Part shown: piece after piece, positions 6,237 through 12,987 of the stretch
Numbering within the stretch: the stretch's first letter is position 1
How the letters are laid out: each line of letters begins with the position of its first letter
Source of the DNA: Pelotomaculum sp. UBA5255
GTDB lineage: Bacteria; Bacillota; Desulfotomaculia; Desulfotomaculales; Pelotomaculaceae
Reading direction: 5' to 3'
NCBI GenBank assembly: GCA_002408725.1
Contig: DHTR01000022.1
Location: 14,473-29,879, forward strand
DNA: 15,407 nucleotides
Program-made: the position numbers and the translations under genes
Notes under the pieces: generated by a model
Seen by the model: only the letters and a program-made list of their open reading frames with translations
Databases searched by the model: none
Told to the model about the DNA's origin: nothing

Positions 6237-6617
6237 CTAAAAGATATTTATAACCTTTAAAGCCTCTTTTTCTGGAATATGCTTCATCATCAACCTTAGC
6301 TCTGACAGGTGTCCCCAAGCCAGCGGGGTGCTTTTTTGTTCTATATACGCCCCGGCTCTGGCCATAGTAAATTCAATGTTGTCAATTTCCTGGTGGTCCA
6401 GGATGGCCGGCCACCATTTTGATTTTCCCCCCCATATGTTTTCCAGTTCAAGGAATTCCAGATGGGCCTCATCCCACTGATTGCTCTGAAGCTTCTGCTC
6501 GATCTTATCAATATTTTGAAGCAATTCCTCAGTAGATGTTTTTAACGAGTGATTTGCCCAAATACCTGTTGCAATGATGACCACAAACACGAACGAAAGA
6601 CCTATCAATAAACGCAT
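6237..6617 (-). CDS. DUF4363-like membrane-anchored protein
   Basis: 126 aa. One N-terminal membrane helix (about 3-21) follows a single Arg, then a soluble helical domain of about 100 residues that would lie outside the membrane. It contains Trp-rich segments (NIWGGKSKWWPAILDHQEID). Size, topology and the HQEID-type segment fit DUF4363, whose members often stand next to DUF421 genes in spore-forming Firmicutes. The function is unknown. ATG at 6617, with AGAGGT about 9 nt upstream. It starts 17 nt after the DUF421 stop, so the two are almost certainly co-transcribed. I am fairly sure of the family and have no basis for a more specific role. Confidence 0.72.
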   Translation of the reverse strand: MRLLIGLSFVFVVIIATGIWANHSLKTSTEELLQNIDKIEQKLQSNQWDEAHLEFLELENIWGGKSKWWPAILDHQEIDNIEFTMARAGAYIEQKSTPLAWGHLSELRLMMKHIPEKEALKVINIF

Positions 6618-6634
6618 TTTTCAAGTACCTCTGT

Positions 6635-7321
6635 TCATTTTTTATTTGGTCCTGTTTTTAGCTGGTAGAACAGTTTTCCTTCAGTATCAAGACTGGCAAA
6701 AAGCACTTCTTTTAAGTTAGTCACACCAAATTTCTTTAGTTCGAGCCTTAACCATTCTACGCTAAGGTTCATTTTCTGTAAATTCTGTTGAAATACACGC
6801 CCGTCGATTATCAGGGTCACCGGGAGTCCTTCGTAGGCTGTCTCAACCTTCAAGTCGGCAGGGACCAGGGGCCTTTTTTGAGACTTCGGAATGACACTCA
6901 ACTGACCGCTGGTTTCCAGAATGGCAAACTCGACATCAGCGATATTGGGCATATCCTTGGCCCGCAGCTGTTCCAGTAAATCATTGATGTTATAGCGAAT
7001 ACGAGACAACTCCTGCTCAACTATTTTGCCGTTTTCAACCAAGACGCTGGGAGTACCGCAGATGATTCCCCTGGCTCGCTCACTTTTCAGAGATACATAG
7101 GATAAGACAACTTCCGCCAAAAGCAGGGTGATAATTGGAAAGAGGCCACTTAGGAGGGGTACCCCGGAGTTTTCCATGGGGATCGCCGCCAGAGCAGAGA
7201 GCATAATCACAATAACGAGCTGGTAGGGCTGTAGTTGGCCGATTTGCTTTTTGCCCATTAACCTCAAACCAATGACCACTACGGTAAACAAAATGATTGT
7301 ACGTATTATTCCCAGTAACAT
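6635..7321 (-). CDS. DUF421 (YetF/YcaP-type) membrane protein
   Basis: 228 aa, DUF421 family. Three membrane helices are visible at about 4-22, 34-51 and 55-76, with the conserved RLMGKKQIGQLQPY loop after the first. The cytoplasmic part begins with GTPSVLVENGKI, a hallmark of the family, followed by the RYNINDLLEQLRAKD segment, a second domain, and a C-terminal extension (about 190-228). Length agrees with YetF-type proteins. In Bacillus and Clostridia, DUF421 genes often accompany spoVA operons together with DUF1657 genes, which links them loosely to spore properties. The biochemical function is not known. ATG at 7321 with AAGGAG 8 nt upstream. A minus-strand TATAAT lies at 7354-7359 but has no good -35 box. 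Confidence 0.88.
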   Translation of the reverse strand: MLLGIIRTIILFTVVVIGLRLMGKKQIGQLQPYQLVIVIMLSALAAIPMENSGVPLLSGLFPIITLLLAEVVLSYVSLKSERARGIICGTPSVLVENGKIVEQELSRIRYNINDLLEQLRAKDMPNIADVEFAILETSGQLSVIPKSQKRPLVPADLKVETAYEGLPVTLIIDGRVFQQNLQKMNLSVEWLRLELKKFGVTNLKEVLFASLDTEGKLFYQLKTGPNKK

Positions 7322-7658
7322 CTAACCTGCTCCTTACGGTTATTGTAAAGCATATTATATTATTAACCAGACCTGGCAGTTTTATTTTGAACTTAACATT
7401 TTTACTGACCGTCGCCAGCAGGAAGATAAAAGATATCCTATGTAAAGCTTAAAAGAAGAAACCATTCAATTAAACTAAAAGACCGTGGCCTTTATCTTTG
7501 GTTCCACGGCGCGAGCATTTATTTTTAAAATTTAATGATTCAATTTGATCTCACTTCTTCATGAAAATGGAAGATCATGTGCAATATTACTAGCTTAAAA
7601 AAATTTCGGAGGGAAATGATAATAATGATTCCGAATACTATAGGAGGTGTTGTAGCAC
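7322..7658. other. Divergent intergenic region between DUF421 and DUF1657
   Basis: 337 bases with no full gene. They hold the DUF421 ribosome site, a minus-strand TATAAT (7354-7359), an inverted repeat CCGTGG/CCACGG (7483-7509) of unknown role, and two closely spaced ribosome sites before DUF1657: CGGAGGG at 7607-7613 and AGGAGG at 7642-7647. The first serves a possible 16-codon leader frame at 7625-7675. No convincing promoter for DUF1657 is visible to me. If it is sporulation-controlled it would not show sigma-A boxes. Confidence 0.5.
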
Positions 7659-7874
7659 GTGACAATTGGAACTAAAATGCACCATACCCTCGCCAACCTT
7701 GAAGGAGCAGCATCGGATTTACAGACCTTTGCCCTGGACAGCCAGGACCAAACGGCCAAAAAAATGTTTAACGACTTAAACCGGCAATTGGAAGATATCG
7801 TTCAAGCACTAAAGGGCCGTGTTAATTATGTTGAAAAGCAGGAGCCCCAGTATAAGATGAACCAGAATCTTTAG
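7659..7874 (+). CDS. DUF1657-family small helical protein
   Basis: 71 aa. The sequence TIGTKMHHTLANLEGAASDL, then TFALDSQDQTAKKMFNDL, and the ending EKQEPQYK match DUF1657, a family of about 65-70 aa predicted to be two to three helices. It is found mainly in spore formers, often in spoVA-type operons beside DUF421. The function is unknown. Start: GTG at 7659, with AGGAGG about 11 nt upstream; the family N-terminus (MTxGxK) fits this start. A leader frame at 7625-7675 overlaps the start by 17 nt, so translational coupling is possible. A strong hairpin follows the stop. Confidence 0.88.
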   Translation: MTIGTKMHHTLANLEGAASDLQTFALDSQDQTAKKMFNDLNRQLEDIVQALKGRVNYVEKQEPQYKMNQNL

Positions 7875-7881
7875 TTTTACC

Positions 7882-7912
7882 AAGGGGATATGGTCAACTA
7901 CCATATCCCCTT
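7882..7912 (+). terminator. Hairpin terminator after DUF1657
   Basis: AAGGGGATATGG and CCATATCCCCTT form a perfect 12-bp stem with a 7-base loop, 7 nt past the DUF1657 stop. No long T run follows on the plus strand (ATGTAAG). It lies between convergent genes and may act on both, though the minus side (GGTAAAAC) also lacks a T run. Confidence 0.6.
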
Positions 7913-7932
7913 ATGTAAGACGCATTAAAAAA

Positions 7933-8151
7933 TTAATATTTTCTTTTCAGCCAGGCCAGGCTTAACGGGCGAACCTTAAAGATACTCGGCGTAATTTCTG
8001 AATAACAAAGGAGCTTGTTACATTTCTTACATAAATATATATCCCTGATTTCGTCCGGGACGCGGGTAGCCACTTCGCCGCACAGGCATTTCACTTCTTC
8101 AGACTCCGTATTGCTCTTTTTTCCTAATATTTTTCCAAGCATGTTTAACAT
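7933..8151 (-). CDS. Small protein with zinc-ribbon-like cysteines, unrecognised
   Basis: 72 aa from the ATG at 8151. The cysteine pattern is C-x-C (KCLCGE), 15 residues, C-x-x-C (LCKKCNK), then a further Cys four residues on. This is consistent with one zinc site. The N-terminus is short, basic and amphipathic (MLGKILGKKS) and the C-terminus is hydrophobic then basic (SLAWLKRKY). The frame is open to a TTG at 8214, but that codon has no ribosome site, while GAGGGGGAAGG lies 5 nt before the ATG at 8151. I do not recognise the family. It is convergent with DUF1657 and monocistronic, with an AT-rich upstream region shared with the next plus-strand gene. Confidence 0.6.
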   Translation of the reverse strand: MLNMLGKILGKKSNTESEEVKCLCGEVATRVPDEIRDIYLCKKCNKLLCYSEITPSIFKVRPLSLAWLKRKY

Positions 8152-8416
8152 AAAATCCTTCCCCCTCAAATCTCCTACAAATAATTTAACATAAAACTTC
8201 AACAATTCCTCCAATAAGTTTTGATCATGAAGATAAGGGACAGGCTATTATGATTTAGGACAACTGGTATCTATTATGTATGAAGAGGTTTAAAGATTTG
8301 GAAATTTTAATCTGATTCCCATTATAATTATTATAAGAAGGGTTTATTTATACATTAATTAAACCCAACAAAGGTAACCTAAAATGATAAATATTAGTCA
8401 GATTCAATATAAACAT

Positions 8417-8445
8417 TTGACTACATCAAAATTATCATTTATAAT
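8417..8445 (+). promoter_or_regulatory. Sigma-A-type promoter for the 8478 gene
   Basis: TTGACT (8417-8422), a 17-bp spacer and TATAAT (8440-8445) lie 32 bp before the ATG at 8478. The expected start is near 8452, leaving a short leader with AAGGGG as the ribosome site. The rest of the 8152-8477 stretch is AT-rich and shows no gene. Confidence 0.7.
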
Positions 8446-8477
8446 TCTTTTAAAAATCATAAGGGGATGACAGGTAA

Positions 8478-8777
8478 ATGGCTTTTGAAGTTTATAAACC
8501 ACGCCTTGAGAAAGAAGCTACTATAGCTATTTCAAAGAACCACCTAACTCTTAATAAGAAGTTACTAGACAAGTTTAATACAAAATTTGTAGAACTGGCC
8601 TATGACCCAGAAACGAGAACCATCCTGATTAAAGCTTCAAACAAAGATAACGGGCTAATCCTTAATCGGAATAAGATTGGGGCTAGAGGTTTCTTTAAAC
8701 ATTTCAAGATCGAGCAAAAAGGCAAATATAGTGTTGTATTTAACGAAAAGGAAAAGGCCTTTTATATTCAAATCTGA
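8478..8777 (+). CDS. Hypothetical protein, family not recognised
   Basis: 99 aa, with no signal peptide or membrane segment. It begins MAFEVYKPRLEKEATIAISK and is predicted to be mostly short beta strands with charged turns. A segment NRNKIGARGFFKHFKIEQKG in the second half could be a basic nucleic-acid-facing surface (speculation). The composition and AAA/AAT-rich codon use are more AT-rich than the metabolic genes to the right, but match the neighbouring small genes. Promoter (8417-8445), ribosome site AAGGGG, ATG start and a strong 3' hairpin make it a complete single-gene unit. The compact order argues that it is expressed. I cannot assign a function. Confidence 0.65.
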   Translation: MAFEVYKPRLEKEATIAISKNHLTLNKKLLDKFNTKFVELAYDPETRTILIKASNKDNGLILNRNKIGARGFFKHFKIEQKGKYSVVFNEKEKAFYIQI

Positions 8778-8788
8778 AGATCAATTTA

Positions 8789-8823
8789 TATAACAAGCCG
8801 GCTTATAAGACCGGCTTGTTATA
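8789..8823 (+). terminator. Hairpin terminator after the 8478 gene
   Basis: TATAACAAGCCGG and CCGGCTTGTTATA form a perfect 13-bp stem with a 9-base loop, 11 nt past the stop codon. The GC core at the loop end and AT-rich base fit a terminator, although no separate T run follows. From 8824 to 9067 I see no gene, only AT-rich sequence leading to the next ribosome site. Confidence 0.65.
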
Positions 8824-9067
8824 CTTGGATCTAATCATCCCCTTGATAACCCCACCCTATTCCTATGAATGCTTTTTTTAAGATTTATGAAATCCCCAAT
8901 AAATTGAACCAGTGGTTTCCATAAAAACGAAAACAAATGAAAGCCTAGTATAACTTCGCTAAATTGAAACACAAATCCTATCCTTTTTTCAAATATTTTG
9001 CTTTTTTTAGATACTCTCTTTTCATTTAGACACTGGGGATTTATAATGATAACGGGGGTGTAAAAAT

Positions 9068-9364
9068 ATGGTAGATAAACGATGGGGTATTCTCGATGAA
9101 GTGGAAAAACTCACGGAAGAAAACGCAGCAAACTTTCTATCTCCTTCTGTGTACGGGCAAGTAAAAATTAAAGGGAAATATATTAGGGATGATCAAGGTA
9201 AGCTGGTCCCGGTCCTGGTCAAAGTACGGAGCGAAGTCCAACCTACCAGTGCAGGGCAGCACATCCGGCAAGAAATTCTAAAACCCGAAAAGCCCGGCGT
9301 GCTAAAAAGGTTCCAAAAATGGTTACACACACTTTTTTATAGAAAAGCGCGTTCTGGTTTTTAA
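9068..9364 (+). CDS. Hypothetical protein, family not recognised
   Basis: 98 aa, cytoplasmic by appearance. The N-terminal half is acidic and helical (WGILDEVEKLTEENAANFL), the middle has a short beta-like stretch (GQVKIKGKYIRDDQGKLVPV), and the C-terminus is strongly basic (KRFQKWLHTLFYRKARSGF). ATG at 9068 has GGGGGTG about 8 nt upstream. Its TAA (9362-9364) overlaps the TAA of the convergent macro-SGNH gene (9361-9363) within TTAA, so no terminator can lie between them. A plus-strand TATAAT-like box is at about 9042, without a good -35. I cannot assign a function. The good ribosome site and clean frame argue that it is real. Confidence 0.6.
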   Translation: MVDKRWGILDEVEKLTEENAANFLSPSVYGQVKIKGKYIRDDQGKLVPVLVKVRSEVQPTSAGQHIRQEILKPEKPGVLKRFQKWLHTLFYRKARSGF

Positions 9365-10443
9365 CCCAGGCCCTTTTTAATGTGGAGCACGACTTGTTCA
9401 GCTGCCCTGGCAAGAACCAGGTAGCCGCTCCGGTTTGGATGGGCTTCATCCCCATAATAATATGGGTTTGCCTTTCCAGTTTCCTGGTCCAATAGTGGTT
9501 GGTAAAAATCCAGCAGCGGTAGCATTTGGGCACATGCAAATTCTTGGAGCCAACGCCTCAAGGCTACCAGTTCAGCAGCGATTAACCTTACCAGCGGGCT
9601 GGGGGGAAAACCGCCCACCTGAGAAAAATTGCCCGGAGGGGGTGCGCCCAAGACCGGGCAAATTCCGTTATTCAGGGCTTCCCTTACCATATACTGCACA
9701 TTCTCCTGAATGCCCCGCAGGGTAATTCCCATCCAAATGTCATTGGAACCGCCCAGAATAATCGCATAAGCCGGGTCCAGCTCCACCACATCGTCTTGGA
9801 AGCGGGTTAACATATCCCAGGTGGTGTCTCCGTTGATCCCCTTGTTCACCATATTCAGCGCAGACGCACCGGCACAGCTATCTACCCAGGACGCTTCCGG
9901 CCCGTAAGGATACCCGTAGGTGATGCTGTCGCCCAGACAGACAACCCGGTCCCGCCCGGCAATCCTGGAAAATGAGCGATACCCTTCCTCGTCCATAAGG
10001 GCAAAAACGATTTCCTCTAAGCCAGCGCCACGGGCCATGTGACTGCGCGCCTCACTAACCATTACCCTGGCAGCTAGATCCAGGCCCAATCCGCCTGCAC
10101 CCGTGCCAAGAGCCGGGAAAGCGACGCTTTTAAAACCGAACTCTCCGGCCCTCAGCAGGGCGTTCCGGGTGGCAAGTCGAACTATTGCCGCGTCGGTGGC
10201 CAGGTCCTGGCCCATGACCGCAGCATGAATCACATGCCGTGCCTTGAGCGCGCCCGCTCCCGTAACGACCGCCTCACCCACGGGGATCGGACCCCTGGCC
10301 ACGGCCTCCTCCTCGATGGCGGCACCCCCCTTGCGCTTGATCACACCTGCCACACCGGCCCCCATCCAGAGGTGATTATTGGCAGCGTTGACGATGGCAT
10401 CGGTGGAAAGTTCGGTGAGATCACCTTTTACTACTTTAATCAT
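9361..10443 (-). CDS. Macro domain fused to SGNH/GDSL hydrolase
   Basis: 360 aa, a two-domain protein without signal peptide, so cytoplasmic. Residues 1-160 are a macro domain, which binds ADP-ribose or derivatives: DAIVNAANNHLWMGAGVAG (15-33) and the phosphate loop GTGAGG (113-118). Residues 165-355 are an SGNH hydrolase with all blocks: GDSIT with Ser173 as nucleophile, Gly204 in NKGINGD, Asn234 in GGSND, and Asp332/His335 in DEAHPN. Such enzymes remove acyl groups from esters. Some macro domains hydrolyse O-acetyl-ADP-ribose, so a deacylase acting on an ADP-ribose-like ester is a reasonable guess but not shown. ATG at 10443 is preceded by GGGGTATGAAAG. It follows DedA by 111 nt, with a palindrome in between, so it may have its own control. 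Confidence 0.9.
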   Translation of the reverse strand: MIKVVKGDLTELSTDAIVNAANNHLWMGAGVAGVIKRKGGAAIEEEAVARGPIPVGEAVVTGAGALKARHVIHAAVMGQDLATDAAIVRLATRNALLRAGEFGFKSVAFPALGTGAGGLGLDLAARVMVSEARSHMARGAGLEEIVFALMDEEGYRSFSRIAGRDRVVCLGDSITYGYPYGPEASWVDSCAGASALNMVNKGINGDTTWDMLTRFQDDVVELDPAYAIILGGSNDIWMGITLRGIQENVQYMVREALNNGICPVLGAPPPGNFSQVGGFPPSPLVRLIAAELVALRRWLQEFACAQMLPLLDFYQPLLDQETGKANPYYYGDEAHPNRSGYLVLARAAEQVVLHIKKGLG

Positions 10444-10462
10444 CTTTCATACCCCGTTTACC

Positions 10463-10476
10463 ATAATCATGATTAT
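10463..10476. promoter_or_regulatory. AT-rich palindrome before the macro-SGNH gene
   Basis: ATAATCATGATTAT is a perfect 14-base palindrome ending 20 nt before the ATG at 10443. Position and symmetry suit a repressor site over the leader. It is loosely like a Fur-type box (short ATAAT/ATTAT arms), but it is too short to assign. Confidence 0.35.
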
Positions 10477-10554
10477 TTAATTTTCAGTATTCTCGCCGGG
10501 GCTCTGTTTCCCCTCCAGGAACCGCTAAAAATGTTATAGTCAACAGGCACTCAC

Positions 10555-11148
10555 TCAGATATTCTTAATGCGTTTTTTAGACTTTTTATAGTACACATAA
10601 ATCAGGTATGCGCCCAGCAGCCCGAACCCCACCAGGGGTAGGCCGGAGTTAAGATATCCTGAAATAAGCTGGTAATTATGGCCGAAAAACATTCCCAGCA
10701 GCAAGTAAAGCAAGCCCCACCCCAGGGTGAAGAGCGTGTTGTAGAAAAGAAAATACCCCGCCCCAATCCGGCTGATACCGGCCATGTATGGGGTCAAATT
10801 ACTCACGCCTGGCAGAAATCGCCCAAAAATAATAAAAGCCGGCGCCGAACGGTCCAGCCAGGTCTGTGTTTGTTCAAATCGCTCAGGCGTAATCCGCAGG
10901 TATTTGCCGCACCATACAAAGAAGGGCTGGCCCAGGTTCCGACCTATGAGATAAGCCGTAAAAGACCCCGCTGTGTAACCGGACAGGGTGGCGGTCAAGG
11001 CACTTAAAAAGTCCAGTCTTCCCTGATTGACTAAAAACCCCGCCAAGACAACCATAATGCCTCCGGGAAACGGTAAGCCCATCGCTTCGATAAACAAGCC
11101 CACCAACAGCCCGCCAAGGCCAAGGGCAGTAAGGTAATTGACAATCAA
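10555..11148 (-). CDS. DedA-family membrane protein (VTT domain)
   Basis: About 197 aa, DedA/VTT family, a polytopic inner-membrane protein. Family members act in phospholipid or undecaprenyl-phosphate translocation. The markers are FIEAMGLPFPGG near residue 20, GYTAGSFTAYLIGRNLG (about 57-73), and GRFLPGVSNLTPYMAGI (about 109-125), the re-entrant loop with the key Arg and Pro. Two further helices and a basic tail (YYKKSKKRIKNI) end it. The listed start is a TTG at 11148, but the ribosome site AGAGGGGGG (11164-11172) is 15 nt from it and only 6 nt from an in-frame CTG at 11157, so translation may begin three codons earlier. It follows pyk by about 70 nt on the same strand without a clear terminator. 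Confidence 0.88.
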   Translation of the reverse strand: MIVNYLTALGLGGLLVGLFIEAMGLPFPGGIMVVLAGFLVNQGRLDFLSALTATLSGYTAGSFTAYLIGRNLGQPFFVWCGKYLRITPERFEQTQTWLDRSAPAFIIFGRFLPGVSNLTPYMAGISRIGAGYFLFYNTLFTLGWGLLYLLLGMFFGHNYQLISGYLNSGLPLVGFGLLGAYLIYVYYKKSKKRIKNI

Positions 11149-11163
11149 ATCGAGCAGAAAAAT

Positions 11164-11172
11164 CCCCCCTCT
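11164..11172 (-). promoter_or_regulatory. Ribosome binding site for DedA
   Basis: AGAGGGGGG on the minus strand, 6 nt before an in-frame CTG (11155-11157) and 15 nt before the TTG at 11148. The spacing favours CTG; codon rarity favours TTG. The choice changes only three residues (LLD). Confidence 0.5.
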
Positions 11173-11218
11173 GGACGTCTACAATTAGGATGCCCGGGGA
11201 AGGGAACTTTCATCAATG

Positions 11219-12973
11219 CTACAAAACCCTGGCCGCACCCTTGTAAATGAGTCCTCTAGACCCGTCAACAGTGACGGTTTCGCCGTCCGGCAGTATAGCC
11301 AACGCCCCTTCCACTCCTACAACAACCGGTATACCGAACTCCAGGCAGACAATAGCAGCATGGGAGGTCAGGCCGCCCATCTCCGTCACAACAGCACCCG
11401 CCTTTTGGATTGCGGGGATATAGTCAATGTCGGTTGCTGTAGCTACGAGGACGTCCCCTGATTCCACTTTTTCAAGTGCCTCCCGGGCGCTGCGGGCCAA
11501 TCGCACGGAGCCCGTCACCGCTTTGTTGCCGATACCGGCCCCCCGAGCAAGAAGATCACTTACCGTTAAAACGCGGACCAGGTTTGTTGTGCCCCGCATG
11601 CCGACAGGCACGCCGGCGGTAAAAACAATAAGGTCACCGTCTTTAATCAGACCGGCTTCTAAAGAAACCTCGACGGCAGACGACATCATTTCGTCCGTGC
11701 TCTTTCTCGAAGCGGCCAGGAGCGGCTGGACACCCCAAGTCAGGGCTAACTTCCGCATCACGCCGGCATGCGGTGTAACCGCCACAACCAACGCCTGCGG
11801 CCGGTATTTGGAAACCATCTTGGCAGTATGACCCGATTCTGTTGAAGTTATAATGGCTGCAGCTCCAAGGTCCTGGGCGGTGGCGCAGCTGGCGTAGCTA
11901 ATGGCATCTGTTACGGTCCGCTGGGGTAAAACATTCCTCTTTTTCCCCAGCATTTCCTCGTAGTGCAGCGCGGCCTCCGCCCTCTCAGCGATCCGGGCCA
12001 TGGTCTTGACCGCCTCCAGCGGGTATTTACCCGCCGCAGTTTCACCAGAAAGCATCACCGCGTCTGTCCCGTCAAAGATGGCGTTAGCCACGTCGCTCGC
12101 CTCTGCCCGGGTGGGTCGAGGATTGTTGATCATCGACTCCAGCATCTGGGTGGCCGTCACCACGGGCTTGCCGACGCGGTTGCATAGCTTAATGATGGTT
12201 TTTTGTAACAATGGGACCTCTTCGACAGGTATCTCCACACCGAGGTCCCCCCTGGCAACCATGACTCCGTTTGAAACCTTAATGATTTCATCCAGGTTTT
12301 GAACCGCTTCCCTGTTTTCGATTTTGGAAATAAGATCAATCTCGGCGCCGCCCTCTTCCAGAACCTTGCGAATATCCAGAACATCAGCTGCCTTTCTGAC
12401 AAAGGAAGCAGCGAGAAAATCAAAATTGTGTTCAATCCCAAACTTGATGTCTTGAATATCCCTTTTTGTTAAAGCAGGCAGGTTCAGCAAGACCCCGGGT
12501 ACATTGACACCCTTCTGGCTGGTCATTTCACCGCCAACCACAACCAGGCAGAGGACTTTGCTATCCGTAGTGGAGAGCACCTTAAGCTCAATTAAGCCGT
12601 CGGCCACCAAGATCTTGTCCCCCTCCCGGACATCACGGGGCAGGCCGTTATAGGTTACGGGGATGAGCTTGCTGTCCCCCTTGATATCTTCAGTAGTTAG
12701 GGTCACCCGGTCGCCTTCCTTGAGACAGACCGGTTCCTCTTTGAAAAACCCCAGGCGGATTTCCGGTCCCTTGGTGTCCAGCATCAAGGCCACATTTTTT
12801 TTAGTTTCTTCCGCTGCCTGACGGATGATGACAATACGCCGGGCATGCTCTTCATGGGTTCCGTGGGAAAAATTAAGACGGGCCACATTCATCCCGGACA
12901 GAAGAAGCTCCTTGATAATTTCTACATCGTCGCTGGCGGGGCCAATGGTACAGACGATCTTGGTTCTGCGCAA
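11219..12973 (-). CDS. pyk: Pyruvate kinase with C-terminal PEP-utiliser-like domain
   Basis: Converts phosphoenolpyruvate and ADP to pyruvate and ATP, the last step of glycolysis, in the cytoplasm. 584 aa. Substrate and metal motifs are intact: MRRTKIVCTIGPAS at the start, NFSHG (34-38), LDTKGPEIR (65-73), catalytic Lys218 in ISKIEN, VMVARGDLGVEIP (237-249), and TRAEASDVANAIFDGTDAVM (288-307). The last 110 residues are an extra domain carrying GGLTSHAAIVCLEFGIPVVV (533-552), the swivel motif of PEP-utilising enzymes, as in Bacillus-type pyruvate kinases. Here the usual position of the phosphorylated His is kept (His538). Start: TTG at 12973, with AAGGGGGA 8 nt upstream. It begins 14 nt after the pfkA stop, so the two form an operon. 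Confidence 0.97.
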   Translation of the reverse strand: MRRTKIVCTIGPASDDVEIIKELLLSGMNVARLNFSHGTHEEHARRIVIIRQAAEETKKNVALMLDTKGPEIRLGFFKEEPVCLKEGDRVTLTTEDIKGDSKLIPVTYNGLPRDVREGDKILVADGLIELKVLSTTDSKVLCLVVVGGEMTSQKGVNVPGVLLNLPALTKRDIQDIKFGIEHNFDFLAASFVRKAADVLDIRKVLEEGGAEIDLISKIENREAVQNLDEIIKVSNGVMVARGDLGVEIPVEEVPLLQKTIIKLCNRVGKPVVTATQMLESMINNPRPTRAEASDVANAIFDGTDAVMLSGETAAGKYPLEAVKTMARIAERAEAALHYEEMLGKKRNVLPQRTVTDAISYASCATAQDLGAAAIITSTESGHTAKMVSKYRPQALVVAVTPHAGVMRKLALTWGVQPLLAASRKSTDEMMSSAVEVSLEAGLIKDGDLIVFTAGVPVGMRGTTNLVRVLTVSDLLARGAGIGNKAVTGSVRLARSAREALEKVESGDVLVATATDIDYIPAIQKAGAVVTEMGGLTSHAAIVCLEFGIPVVVGVEGALAILPDGETVTVDGSRGLIYKGAARVL

Positions 12974-12987
12974 AGTATAATCCCCCT

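Noticed and set aside
11427..11831. 134-codon open frame on the plus strand
   Set aside because: Shadow of pyruvate kinase; low-complexity Thr/Arg/Ser/Pro composition typical of antisense frames in GC-rich genes.
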